Of a DNA stretch of 64,000 bases, positions 17,083-25,761 are shown one piece after another. Source of the stretch: Thiohalobacter thiocyanaticus. Its GTDB lineage: Bacteria; Pseudomonadota; Gammaproteobacteria; Thiohalobacterales; Thiohalobacteraceae. The stretch's first letter is position 1; every line of letters begins with the position of its first letter. A model generated the notes under the pieces. It was given only the letters and a program-made list of their open reading frames with translations. It did no database searches and was not told where the DNA came from. Position numbers and translations under genes: made by a program. The stretch covers positions 1,302,001 through 1,366,000 of the forward strand of contig NZ_QZMU01000001.1 of assembly GCF_003932505.1 (NCBI RefSeq), written 5' to 3'.

Positions 17083-18366
17083 TCAGGAGGAATCAGGCGC
17101 ATCCGCAGCCGTGCTGATGCGCAGCTTGACGACCGCCCGTTCGCTGGCCTCGGTCACGGTGAAGGTCCAGCCCTCCCGGGTAATGGACTCACCCACCGCG
17201 GGGATGTGTCGCAGGCGGGCCTCGACCAGACCGCCGATGGTGTGCGCCTCACTCGTGGGCAGATCGGTATCCAGCAACTCATTGACATCGCCAACCGAAA
17301 GGCGTGAGTCGACTTCATAGCTGCCATCGCCGAGTCGCCGGTAATGGGCTCTGCGACGCGGACGATATTCGTCGAAATCATACCCTACCCGGATCTCGCC
17401 CACCACTTCCTCCATGATATCCTCCATTGTGATCATGCCGATGGCGGAACCGAACTCATCAACCACAATGGCCATGCTGTCTTCGCGCTCCTTCAGTTGC
17501 GGCATCAGGGCGACGACGTTCTGCAACGGCGAAACATACAGCGCAGGCTGCACCAGATCAGGCAGCGGCTGCTCGCGCTTGCTCCCCTCCATCAGATCCC
17601 AGACGGTGAGGGTCAGTATCCCGATAATATTGCCGATGTTGCCCTGATACACCGGGAGACGGTTGTAGCCGTACTTGCCAACCAGGCGGAAGGCCTCGCG
17701 CATATCGCCGTTGTCCCCGTCGACCGCAACCAGTTCGGCGACCGGGCGCATCGCATCGCCGACGCTGGTATCGGCAAAGCGCACCGCCCTGGAGATCCGC
17801 TCCTTGTCGAAGACACCGACGTGCGCACTGCGATTGGCCATTTCCACAATGCTGCCGATCTGCTGGCGGGTAATGAACAGGTGCTTCTCACTCAGGTTCT
17901 CCCCGGCCAGGCGGGCGGCCAGCCGGGCGAAGCTGGAAAATGTCAGTATCACGGGATACAGCAGGATCTTGAATACCCGCAGCGGATAAATCACCCGCGG
18001 CGCCAGATGGTCCGCGTGCTGCTGATACACGCTCTTGGGCACGATTTCCCCGATAATCAGGAACAGGGGCGCATAGATCAGGACGCCATAGATATCCCCG
18101 TACTCGCCAAACAGGCGTATCATGAGCAGCGTACCCAGGGTTGTGAGCGTGACCACCGAGATGTTGGTTCCCACCAGCGTGGTCGTAAGCAGGATATCGG
18201 GGCGCTGAAACATATCCAGCACCAACCGAGCGCCCCGGTTGCCCTTGTTGGCCTCGGCGTGCAGCCTGACCTTTTCGGCATGCACCAGGGCGATCTCGGA
18301 ACCAGAGAAAAACCCCTCCAGCAGCAACAGCAGGACCATGGCCAGCAGGATGATGAAAGTCTCCAT
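17083..18366 (-). CDS. CNNM/CorC-family transporter (DUF21-CBS-CorC_HlyC), downstream paralogue
   Basis: 427 residues. Domains in order: DUF21 membrane domain (about 1-185) with the FFSGSEIALV signature and GEIVPKSVYQ; two CBS domains (about 200-330, MRPVAELVAVDG; MAIVVDEFGSAIGMIT); and a CorC_HlyC domain (about 345-420, SYEVDSRLSVGDVNELL). The family handles Mg2+ or Co2+ export and is often annotated hemolysin C or CorC-like. It starts 11 bp after the upstream paralogue stops, so the two are co-transcribed and may act together as a heteromer. Confidence 0.9.
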   Translation of the reverse strand: METFIILLAMVLLLLLEGFFSGSEIALVHAEKVRLHAEANKGNRGARLVLDMFQRPDILLTTTLVGTNISVVTLTTLGTLLMIRLFGEYGDIYGVLIYAPLFLIIGEIVPKSVYQQHADHLAPRVIYPLRVFKILLYPVILTFSSFARLAARLAGENLSEKHLFITRQQIGSIVEMANRSAHVGVFDKERISRAVRFADTSVGDAMRPVAELVAVDGDNGDMREAFRLVGKYGYNRLPVYQGNIGNIIGILTLTVWDLMEGSKREQPLPDLVQPALYVSPLQNVVALMPQLKEREDSMAIVVDEFGSAIGMITMEDIMEEVVGEIRVGYDFDEYRPRRRAHYRRLGDGSYEVDSRLSVGDVNELLDTDLPTSEAHTIGGLVEARLRHIPAVGESITREGWTFTVTEASERAVVKLRISTAADAPDSS

Positions 18367-18377
18367 GCCCCGCTCCC

Positions 18378-19745
18378 CTAGGTCGCTTCCGAAGCCGATG
18401 CAGGTGGCGTGCCCTGACGCGCCACCCGCAGACGAATGATGCGCTGCTCAGCGACCTCGAGCACGGTAAGGGTATAGCCTTCCACTACCACCTCGTCACC
18501 CACCCGCGGCAGGCGATCGAGGTGGCGGAAGGCGACCCCGCCGATAGTGGTCATCCGCGGGTCGTGGATGGCGAAATTGGTAAGATTGTTGAAATCGACC
18601 AGCCTCATGTCACCCGGCACCTCGTAGACATCCTCGTCTTTGGTCGTATACAGCTCCTGCCCACGGATCTCCCCCGACAGGTGCCCGAAGATGAAAGTCA
18701 GCACGTCGCGCAGCGTAATGATGCCCTCCACCCCGCCGAACTCGTTCAGCACCACCGCGGCCCGCGCATTATTGGTGCGAAAGAAGTCGAACATCTCGTC
18801 GACCTTCTTGGTCGGGGGCACCACAATCGGCGGGCTGACAAGATCTTCCGGATCCACTCCGGCCGGATCGGTGCCTTCCATGACCAGGGGCAGCACCGTC
18901 TCGATGCGCATGAAGCCGATGAGATTGTCCGGGTGATTCTGATAGACGGGCACGCGGGAATGCCGGATAGCCCGGAACTGCGCAATCATGTCGGCCGCAC
19001 TCTGTCCGGCCTCGATGAAGGCCACCCGGGTGCGCGGGGTCATGATCTCGACGATCTCGGTCGCGCCGGCATCGAGCAGCTGATAGATCAGGCTGCGCTC
19101 GGTGGCGTGCAGTTCGCCCTCGCTGGCCACTTCGTCGACGATACTGCGGAATTCATCCAGCCGCAGGATGTTCTCCGCGGCACGCTCCTCGCCGACGATC
19201 CAGGTCGTGATCCGGTCGGCCACGCCGCGCAGCGCCCAGCGCACCGGGGTGATCAGCCGTACCCAACGGCTCAGGGGCGCGGCGACCAGCCCGGCGCTGA
19301 CCCGGACCGGGTTGGAGACCGCGATGATCTTGGGCGTGATTTCGCCCACGACCAGCAGCAGCGGCACCATGATGACGATGCTGAGGATGCCGGCGCGCTC
19401 GGGTCCGTAGAGCAGCACCAGCAACGCGGTCATGTTCGCCACCGCGGCAATGTTGATGATCTCGTTGCCGCAGAGGATGGAAATGATCAGCTTGCGCGGG
19501 CTGTCCAGCAGGGCATGCAGGGTCGCCGAACGGGGATGACGCTCACGGTTGAGCTTGTGCAGATCCAGGCGGGAAAGCGAGAACAGCGCGGTCTCCGATC
19601 CCGAAAAGAACGCGGAGCCGGCGAGCAGGACCACCTGCAGCGCCAGCCGGACACCGACCTCGGGATCGGCCAGCAGGGCCGGATCGAGCTGGAAGAATGC
19701 CCAGAGGGATTGTCCCACCCCGGCAAGTGTCGATATCGGGTCCAT
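18378..19745 (-). CDS. CNNM/CorC-family transporter, upstream paralogue
   Basis: 455 residues with the same architecture: DUF21 (about 30-215; FFSGSETALFSLSRLDLHKL, LVVGEITPKIIAV), CBS pair (MTPRTRVAFIEAGQ; AAVVLNEFGGVEGIITL) and CorC_HlyC (DVYEVPGDMRLVDFNNL). It is clearly paralogous to, but well diverged from, the downstream gene, so the pair is an old duplication. The conserved SGSE and GEITPK motifs are intact in both, so neither looks like a dead copy. Confidence 0.9.
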   Translation of the reverse strand: MDPISTLAGVGQSLWAFFQLDPALLADPEVGVRLALQVVLLAGSAFFSGSETALFSLSRLDLHKLNRERHPRSATLHALLDSPRKLIISILCGNEIINIAAVANMTALLVLLYGPERAGILSIVIMVPLLLVVGEITPKIIAVSNPVRVSAGLVAAPLSRWVRLITPVRWALRGVADRITTWIVGEERAAENILRLDEFRSIVDEVASEGELHATERSLIYQLLDAGATEIVEIMTPRTRVAFIEAGQSAADMIAQFRAIRHSRVPVYQNHPDNLIGFMRIETVLPLVMEGTDPAGVDPEDLVSPPIVVPPTKKVDEMFDFFRTNNARAAVVLNEFGGVEGIITLRDVLTFIFGHLSGEIRGQELYTTKDEDVYEVPGDMRLVDFNNLTNFAIHDPRMTTIGGVAFRHLDRLPRVGDEVVVEGYTLTVLEVAEQRIIRLRVARQGTPPASASEAT

Positions 19746-19848
19746 GTGTCTGGCCGGAAACAGTACGTCCTGTCATCGCTGATTCCGGCAATGGTAATCG
19801 ATGTCGCGCCGGCAGACTATCAGGGCGAGGTGCGGTGTCCGGGCCGCC

Positions 19849-20244
19849 TCAGTTCAGATCCGCGGCGTACGCCTTGAGCAGTTCATAGGGAATTGTCTCC
19901 AGTGCCCGCTTATGGGTACGCATGAGAAACACCCGCGGGGCCATGCCATCATTGTGGGCCTCGAGCCAGCGTGCGGCGCAGAGGCACCAGCGGTCGCCCG
20001 CCTGCAACCCGGGGAAGCCGAACTCGGGAATGGGGGTGGACAGATCATTACCCTTGAAGCGGGAGTAGTCGAGGAATTCGCCTGTCACCTCAACACAGAC
20101 CGTATGCGAACCGACATCCTGTTCGCAGGTGTCGCAGGCCCCCTCGCGGTAAAAGCCGGTCATGGGCGCCTGGCTGCAGCACTCCAGCGGCTCACCCATC
20201 ACATTGATGGATTCGAATTTCTCCGTCTCGTGGCCGGCTGCCAT
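19849..20244 (-). CDS. DUF2237-family protein
   Basis: 131 residues from ATG 20244, preceded by AGGGGA with a 5-nt spacer. It has the Cys- and Trp-rich core of DUF2237: GEPLECCSQAPMTGFYREG, a CDTCEQDVGSHTVCVEV stretch, FSxxxGNDLSTP-like SRFKGNDLSTPIPEFGFPGL, and GDRWCLCAARWLEA. The family is widespread and uncharacterised; the paired Cys and invariant Trp suggest a small enzyme or metal site. No signal peptide. Confidence 0.88.
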   Translation of the reverse strand: MAAGHETEKFESINVMGEPLECCSQAPMTGFYREGACDTCEQDVGSHTVCVEVTGEFLDYSRFKGNDLSTPIPEFGFPGLQAGDRWCLCAARWLEAHNDGMAPRVFLMRTHKRALETIPYELLKAYAADLN

Positions 20245-20485
20245 CGCTGTCCCCTGATCGTTGCACGGTATGGTGTGAGCTGAAGGGGGATTGTCGCAAT
20301 TCACAGCCCGCCCGGCCAGCCGGCACCGAGGCCGACAACGTAGCGGCCTGCCCAGGCGGCGACGTTCGGGATCGCCGCTGCCTGTTTGTCCATTCAGAGC
20401 GGATGCGGACAGGCCTTGCTGTGGCCCGGTGATTCACCATACGGGCGGTGTCCATGTAAGAGGTTCCCCGGTATTTCCGCTGAGT

Positions 20486-20508
20486 GCCCGCACCGAACGG
20501 GTGCGGGC
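20486..20508. terminator. GC-rich hairpin after the small periplasmic protein gene
   Basis: GCCCGCACC (20486-20494) pairs perfectly with GGTGCGGGC (20500-20508) over a 5-nt loop. It sits 8 bp beyond the minus-strand stop at 20516. There is no real T tract on either strand, so termination is likely but not certain. Confidence 0.45.
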
Positions 20509-20515
20509 TCTGTTG

Positions 20516-20887
20516 TCACTTCGAGACACCCACAGGATACCAGGGCGTTGGGTTGATCGGGCAGCGGTAGCGGAAACCGTTCTCGGTGATGTTCACCACC
20601 GTCTCTTTGGTCTCGCCCGGCTCGAGCGGGAAGCGATCCAGCATTTCATGGGTCTCATTGTCCTGCAGCCAGAAGCCCACCATTTTTTCCGCCTTGTTGG
20701 TGACGACAAAACGGTATTTGCCCGGCTTGAGTCCTGCCAGGGTCTCCCTGGCGGCGAAGTAGCCGTTGTACTCATCCAGGTGAATCACGGTCACGCCGTC
20801 CACGGTCTCCGGTGTGGCGGCATGACCCACGCCGGTCAGGCCCAGGACAGACATCAGCAGCATCAGGCTCATGATCAGCTTGCGCAT
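20516..20887 (-). CDS. Small periplasmic cupredoxin-like protein
   Basis: 123 residues with a Sec signal peptide (LMLLMSVLGLTGVGHA). The mature part is all-beta in appearance: GVTVIHLDEYNGYFA, LKPGKYRFVVTNKAEKMVGFWLQD, a Gly-Glu turn EPGETKETVVNI, then NGFRYRCPINPTPWYPVGV with a single Cys. That outline resembles cupredoxin-fold proteins, but the normal His-Cys-His-Met copper ligands are incomplete, so copper binding is doubtful. It is divergently transcribed from an AraC regulator, which may control it. Confidence 0.65.
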   Translation of the reverse strand: MRKLIMSLMLLMSVLGLTGVGHAATPETVDGVTVIHLDEYNGYFAARETLAGLKPGKYRFVVTNKAEKMVGFWLQDNETHEMLDRFPLEPGETKETVVNITENGFRYRCPINPTPWYPVGVSK

Positions 20888-21001
20888 ATCGGTATCTCCT
20901 CTTCGGTTGTGTATGCGGTCCGGACACCTTGTCCGGCACCGCGTGGAAGGGGATACTAGACAGGCTTGCCGAACCCGAATATAGGAAATCGTCCGAATTT
21001 T

Positions 21002-21901
21002 ATGTCTTATCGTTCAGGTGAAGACCTGCTTTCCACCGTCCTGGCCGGCTTCAAGCTGCGTGCCCACGTCTTCGAGCACGCCACCTACTGCGGCAACTGG
21101 TCGCTCAACACCTCCGGCAGCCAGCGCGCCACCTTTCATCTGATCGGCCGGGGCAGCGCCTGGCTGCGCCTGGACACCGCGCAGCCCGATATTCCGCTAC
21201 GCAGCGGGGATCTTGTCGTGTTGCCGCACGACGCCTGGCATACCCTGTCTGGCTGGCCCGAGGCCCGTACGCCGCATTCCGAGTGCGGCGAGGATACCGG
21301 CACCGTCGTGATGTGCGGTTACATCGATTTTGGCGCGGGGCCGGCCAATCCCGTCCTCGATGCCCTCCCCGAGATACTGGTGGTGCGCAGCGAGAATACC
21401 GAGGCATCGAGCCGCATCGATCAGCTCGCCCGCCTGATGCTGGCGGAGGCCGAACAGCGCGCACCGGGCTGGCAGGTCGCCGTGGACCGGCTGGCGGATA
21501 CCTTATTCGTGCAGGTAATCCGCCACCACCTGCATCATCAGGAACAGCCGCGCGGCTGGCTCGCTGCGCTTGCCGATCCACGCCTCAACCTCGCCCTGAG
21601 CGCCATGCACCGCAGCCCCGGCGAGGCCTGGTCGGTGGAGCGTCTGGCGCGAACCGCCGGGATGTCACGCACCGCCTTCGCCCAGCACTTTGTGCGACTC
21701 GTCGGCCAGACGCCCATGGGCTATCTCAGTGATCTGCGGATGCGGGAGGCCGACCGGCTGCTGCGCGATCCGAACCGATCCGTCGCCCGGGTGGCGGAAC
21801 AGATGGGCTACTCGACCGAGGCGGCGTTTCGCAAGGCGTTCAAGCGGGTATGGGGCGTGGGGCCGGGCGCGCAGCGACGCAACCAAACAACGCGGGCCTG
21901 A
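21002..21901 (+). CDS. AraC-family transcriptional regulator with cupin_6 sensor domain
   Basis: 299 residues from ATG 21002; an upstream ATG at 20966 would add 12 unlikely residues. The N-terminal cupin (about 1-165) shows the AraC cupin_6 pattern FHLIGRGSAWLRL, LRSGDLVVLPHDAWHTLSG and GTVVMCGYIDF. The C-terminal double helix-turn-helix (about 200-290) is classic: WSVERLARTAGMSRTAFAQHF and MGYLSDLRMREADRLLRD, then VARVAEQMGYSTEAAFRKAF. The effector is unknown. The nearest target candidate is the divergent cupredoxin-like gene. Confidence 0.9.
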   Translation: MSYRSGEDLLSTVLAGFKLRAHVFEHATYCGNWSLNTSGSQRATFHLIGRGSAWLRLDTAQPDIPLRSGDLVVLPHDAWHTLSGWPEARTPHSECGEDTGTVVMCGYIDFGAGPANPVLDALPEILVVRSENTEASSRIDQLARLMLAEAEQRAPGWQVAVDRLADTLFVQVIRHHLHHQEQPRGWLAALADPRLNLALSAMHRSPGEAWSVERLARTAGMSRTAFAQHFVRLVGQTPMGYLSDLRMREADRLLRDPNRSVARVAEQMGYSTEAAFRKAFKRVWGVGPGAQRRNQTTRA

Positions 21902-21991
21902 GTCACTTCCGTTCCGAATGGTTCAGTCTGTCACGGGCGAAACAACCGCTTCCCAGTTGCCATCCTCGTGAATGGCAGCAACTTCAGCCGC

Positions 21992-22130
21992 GTCATCCCC
22001 GCGAAGGCGGAGATCCAGCGTTTGCCTGCCCGCCAGGCACTGGATTATTCGCTTCGCTTGCCCTTCTACCCTGAAGGGCATGAAGGCGTTCAACGCGCTC
22101 CGCACTTTTGTCCCGTCTTCGCAGGAATGG
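21992..22130. repeat. Dispersed repeat (CGTCATCCCCGCGAAGGCGG type)
   Basis: Begins CGTCATCCCCGCGAAGGCGG with GATCCAG and ends near CTTCGCAGGAATGG, the same family as the elements at 52365-52435 and 55960-56039. It fills most of the gap between the AraC gene and the transporter gene; no gene is seen here. Confidence 0.55.
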
Positions 22131-22218
22131 CGGATGGAGTGAAATCCGGCTTATGTCAGTGCCATTCGCCACCGCCACCATTCACGGCCGGCATCGAACA
22201 ATTCATAATGCCTGAATA

Positions 22219-23127
22219 ATGACAACCCATAACCTCACCCGCCTCTTCCCCCTCTGGGCCATTCTGTTCTCCGCGCTTGCCTGGTGGCAGCCGCAGCTGT
22301 TCGCCGACCACAAAAACGCGATTCTGCCGCTGCTGGCACTGGTGATGTTCGGCATGGGTCTGACGCTGACGCTCAATGATTTCGCACGCATCCTGAAGAT
22401 GCCGAAGCTGATCGTGCTGGGCGCGCTGCTGCAGTTCGGCGTAATGCCGCTGGCAGCCTGGATGATTTCACTGTTGCTGGGACTGAATCCGCTGCTGACC
22501 GCCGGCATGGTGCTGGTCGGCGCCAGCCCCGGCGGCACGGCATCGAATGTAGTGTGTTATCTGGCGAAGGGGAATGTCGCCCTGTCGATCACCCTGACGG
22601 CGGTGTCCACCCTGCTGGCGGTGCTGCTCACACCCTGGTTGAGCTGGCTGTACCTGAACGCCAGCATCGATGTGCCTGTACTCAAGATGCTGAAAAGCAT
22701 TGTGCAACTGATCATCGCGCCGGCGATGCTGGGCATTGCGCTCAACCGTTTCCTTCATGCAAGGCTCAGACCGCTGCAACACGCCTTTCCCCTGATCTCG
22801 GTTGCCGCAATCGTGCTGATCATCGCGATCATCGTGGCGCTGAACCACACGCGACTGAGCGAAATTTCCCTGTTGTTGCTGCTGGCGGTTGTCATGCACA
22901 ACCTGACCGGCCTGTTCGGCGGTTATGCTGTTCCGCGGCTATTGGGGTACGACACAACAGTGAGCCGAACCCTGGCGATCGAGGTGGGAATGCAGAATTC
23001 CGGGCTGGCGGTAGCACTGGCGCTGAAATATTTCGCACCTCTGGCGGCCCTGCCGGGGGCGCTCTTCAGTATCTGGCACAACCTGAGCGGGTCGCTACTG
23101 GCGTCGTTGTGGCGACGCTCGGGCTGA
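22219..23127 (+). CDS. Bile acid:sodium symporter-family transporter
   Basis: 302 residues, almost entirely hydrophobic, with about ten transmembrane helices. Family signatures are visible: LVMFGMGLTLTLNDFARI, LVGASPGGTASNVVCYLAKGNVALS and the C-terminal EVGMQNSGLAVALA, which line the Na+ and substrate sites in ASBT-like carriers. Bacterial members move various organic anions; the substrate cannot be assigned. The start ATG overlaps a 3-codon open frame ending TAA and has no strong RBS. The next gene starts 56 bp later on the same strand. Confidence 0.92.
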   Translation: MTTHNLTRLFPLWAILFSALAWWQPQLFADHKNAILPLLALVMFGMGLTLTLNDFARILKMPKLIVLGALLQFGVMPLAAWMISLLLGLNPLLTAGMVLVGASPGGTASNVVCYLAKGNVALSITLTAVSTLLAVLLTPWLSWLYLNASIDVPVLKMLKSIVQLIIAPAMLGIALNRFLHARLRPLQHAFPLISVAAIVLIIAIIVALNHTRLSEISLLLLLAVVMHNLTGLFGGYAVPRLLGYDTTVSRTLAIEVGMQNSGLAVALALKYFAPLAALPGALFSIWHNLSGSLLASLWRRSG

Positions 23128-23183
23128 CCGGCGCGCCCGGGTCAGTGTGATACAATAATCTGTAATCCTCGCAGGTTGTCGGG

Positions 23184-24629
23184 ATGGGCCAACCTATGTC
23201 CAGGATCGCACGGATCTCCCTGTTTGCCGTCGGCGGTGTTGTCGCACTGCTTGCCCTGCTGATGTTGCTTGCCTGGGTGTTCCTGGATGCGGAAACCGTC
23301 AGGCACCGCATCGAACAGACTGCCTCCCAGGCGATGGGCATGGAGTTCAAGGTGGATGGCCCGGTCCAGGCTCGCGTGTTTCCAACGTTGGGGGTGGGAC
23401 TTACTGATGTTCATGTGCGGCAAGGCGAGACCGAATGGCTCCATGCCGCGGAAATGAGGCTTCGGGTCCGGCTGCTGCCCCTGCTGCGCGGCCGGGTTGA
23501 GATCAGTGCTATCAATTTCGTCGAACCCGGCCTGAATCTGACGCGGGATTCCGACGGGGCCTTCAACTTCATTCCGGCCCACCGGCCCGACGACGCCGGG
23601 GATCGCCAGCCCTTCGGGATAAGACGGTTCTCTGTCGAGGATGCCAGCCTGACCTTCATCGACCAGCCATCCGGCGACAGGTTCGTGATGAACGGCTGCG
23701 ACCTGGCGGGAAGGGATCTTGCCTGGCCACCCGCCCAGTCGCCCCAGCCCAACCCGACACTGCCGGACTTTCACGGTCAACTGAACTGCCGGAGCATCAC
23801 CTACGGTACTCTGGACGCAACCGAGGTTCAGGCCGCGATTTCCGCTCAAGGGCAGCGACTCACGATCAGCCCGCTGACCGGACGGCTGTTCGGGGGCCGG
23901 TTGAAGGTCCAGTTGGAAAGCGACCTGTCCGGATCCTCCCCGGCCCACTCCCTCGAGCTGGAACTCGCAGACTTCCGCGTTGAACGCTTCATCGAGACCT
24001 TCCGGCAGGAGCAGGGTGCCGAAGGGTCGGCCGGATTCTCCATGCAACTGACGTCCTCAGGCCGAAGCCTGTCGGAAGTGGTGGAACAGCTGGACGGCCA
24101 GGCGGAGCTTGCGGGCGAGGGACTCGTCCTGCACGGAACCGATCTGGACGCGCAACTGGCCCGCTACGAGTCCACCCAGCAATTCAATCTGGTGGATACC
24201 GCTGCGCTTTTCCTGGCCGGCCCGGTCGGCCTGGCGGTGACTCAGGGCTACGGCTTTGCCAGCCTGTTCGCCGAAACCGGCGGCCGGACAAGCATCCAGG
24301 AGCTGATTTCCGAGTGGCACATCGAGAACGGCGTGGCGCGCGCCCACGATGTCGCGCTGTCAACGGAAGAGAACCGACTCGCGTTGGCCGGCAGATTGAA
24401 TTTCGTGACTTCGGAGTTTGAGGACATGCGGGTGGCCGTCATCGATTCTGACGGCTGCGCGGTGGTGGAACAGCGCATCCAGGGCTCGTTCAACGATCCC
24501 AGAATAAATAAGCCCAACTTTGTGGTGGCCCTGACAGCACCCTTGTTCGAGATGGTGAAACAAGGGGTCGCACTGTTCAGCGAATCCGAATGCGAGCCGT
24601 TCTATTCCGGCCGGGTCGTGTCACCGTAG
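23184..24629 (+). CDS. AsmA-family envelope protein
   Basis: 481 residues. One N-terminal membrane anchor (FAVGGVVALLALLMLLAWVFL) is followed by the AsmA N-terminal motif: a charged segment DAETVRHRIEQTASQAMGM, GLTDVHV, and LLPLLRGRVEISAINFVEPGLNL. The C-terminal part contains the AsmA_2 region with LSSGRSLSEV-type sequence (TSSGRSLSEVVEQLDG). AsmA-like proteins span the periplasm as beta-groove lipid-transfer bridges or affect outer-membrane assembly. It is short for the family (usually 600 or more). A second, longer AsmA-type gene lies at 36495-38279. Confidence 0.88.
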   Translation: MGQPMSRIARISLFAVGGVVALLALLMLLAWVFLDAETVRHRIEQTASQAMGMEFKVDGPVQARVFPTLGVGLTDVHVRQGETEWLHAAEMRLRVRLLPLLRGRVEISAINFVEPGLNLTRDSDGAFNFIPAHRPDDAGDRQPFGIRRFSVEDASLTFIDQPSGDRFVMNGCDLAGRDLAWPPAQSPQPNPTLPDFHGQLNCRSITYGTLDATEVQAAISAQGQRLTISPLTGRLFGGRLKVQLESDLSGSSPAHSLELELADFRVERFIETFRQEQGAEGSAGFSMQLTSSGRSLSEVVEQLDGQAELAGEGLVLHGTDLDAQLARYESTQQFNLVDTAALFLAGPVGLAVTQGYGFASLFAETGGRTSIQELISEWHIENGVARAHDVALSTEENRLALAGRLNFVTSEFEDMRVAVIDSDGCAVVEQRIQGSFNDPRINKPNFVVALTAPLFEMVKQGVALFSESECEPFYSGRVVSP

Positions 24630-24721
24630 GCAGTCTGGTTTTTACCATGCTGACCCGTTCCGCGCTGCACAACGCCGCGTCCCTGACCGGCCGGATTATG
24701 CAGCTACGCCGCTGATTCGAC

Positions 24722-25120
24722 CTACTTTTTCAAGAGGTCGCGGATCTCGGTCAGCAGCTTTTCCTCGTTGGTGGGCACCGGCGGGGCTGCGGGCGCTGCC
24801 TCCTCCTTGCGTTTCATCCTGTTGATCGCCTTCACCGCGATGAAAATGGCGAAAGCCACGATGATGAAATCGAATATCGTCTGGATGAAGGCTCCGTATT
24901 TCAGGGTAACGGCCTCCACACCCTCTTCTGCCGCCTTCAGGGTTATGACCAGGTCGCTGAAATCCACCCCACCTATCAGCACTCCCAGCGATGGCATCAC
25001 CAGATCGGCCACAAAGGAGGACACGATCTTGCCAAAGGCCAGCCCGATGATGATCCCGACCGCCATGTCCACCACATTGCCCTTGACCGCGAATTCCTTG
25101 AATTCCTTCAGCATACCCAT
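24722..25120 (-). CDS. mscL: Large-conductance mechanosensitive channel MscL
   Basis: 132 residues, normal for the family. It opens with [20 protein letters not shown], then TM1 ([20 protein letters not shown]), a periplasmic loop, TM2 ([18 protein letters not shown]) and a charged cytoplasmic helix that ends TEIRDLLKK. It forms a homopentameric tension-gated pore in the inner membrane that releases solutes on hypo-osmotic shock. GGGAGGG precedes the ATG with a 6-nt spacer. The window also contains an MscS-type channel at 28141-29481. Confidence 0.97.
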   Translation of the reverse strand: MGMLKEFKEFAVKGNVVDMAVGIIIGLAFGKIVSSFVADLVMPSLGVLIGGVDFSDLVITLKAAEEGVEAVTLKYGAFIQTIFDFIIVAFAIFIAVKAINRMKRKEEAAPAAPPVPTNEEKLLTEIRDLLKK

Positions 25121-25761
25121 CCAACACCCTCCCTATATTGTTTGGTATTGACGTCCCCGTCCCCGTAGTCGGCTTGCACATCGCCATTATAGTTTAGATC
25201 GCGGAGAGGCAGCAGAGCCGAGCCGGAGTCAGAAAAAAAATCATTCTGATCCTGGCAATAACAAGACTTGTACTCTGGGCCGAATGGCAGACATAAATGG
25301 CACTTCTGAGAAACCGGGGACAAATCCCGTTTTTACCTTCTTTTCGGTCGCCCTGACCGACTCGGACTTTCACATCATGCCAGCATGGCGGCCACCTCAT
25401 CCCTTAAACCGCCATTGCCAGGCACATGGTTTCCATTTGTGGCGGAACGGATGGTGGGTGTCCGTTTTTTTTACATCCATTCCCCGGCAAAAACCAGGCA
25501 GTATTTTAATACCAAACCAAACAACCAGATGCATTGTTAGCACATTAATTGCATCACCCTGTTTGTGCGCATTTGTAAGGAGTTTGCCACCCCCAGACAC
25601 CCTATTGCCATCACCGTGATAGAGATGAATGCAATGGCGGCCTGCACTATCAATTGCAGTTTTCATCAGCCATGACCACAGGCGTTTGGACATGGTCGCA
25701 AGGGATGTTGCGGCGCTATCAGGTAATTTAAATTGAATTATCCACATATCAGGAGATCTGC
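25121..25761. other. 641-bp intergenic region, no gene seen
   Basis: Separates divergent mscL and the choice-of-anchor protein gene. Short open frames on both strands lack RBS, codon bias and family resemblance. The stretch is AT-richer than its neighbours, which fits a promoter region for both genes. An AGGAG RBS ends it at 25750-25754. Confidence 0.6.

Noticed and set aside
17083..19745. Recent duplication of CorC genes
   Set aside because: The two proteins share domains but are well diverged, so the duplication is old and ordinary.
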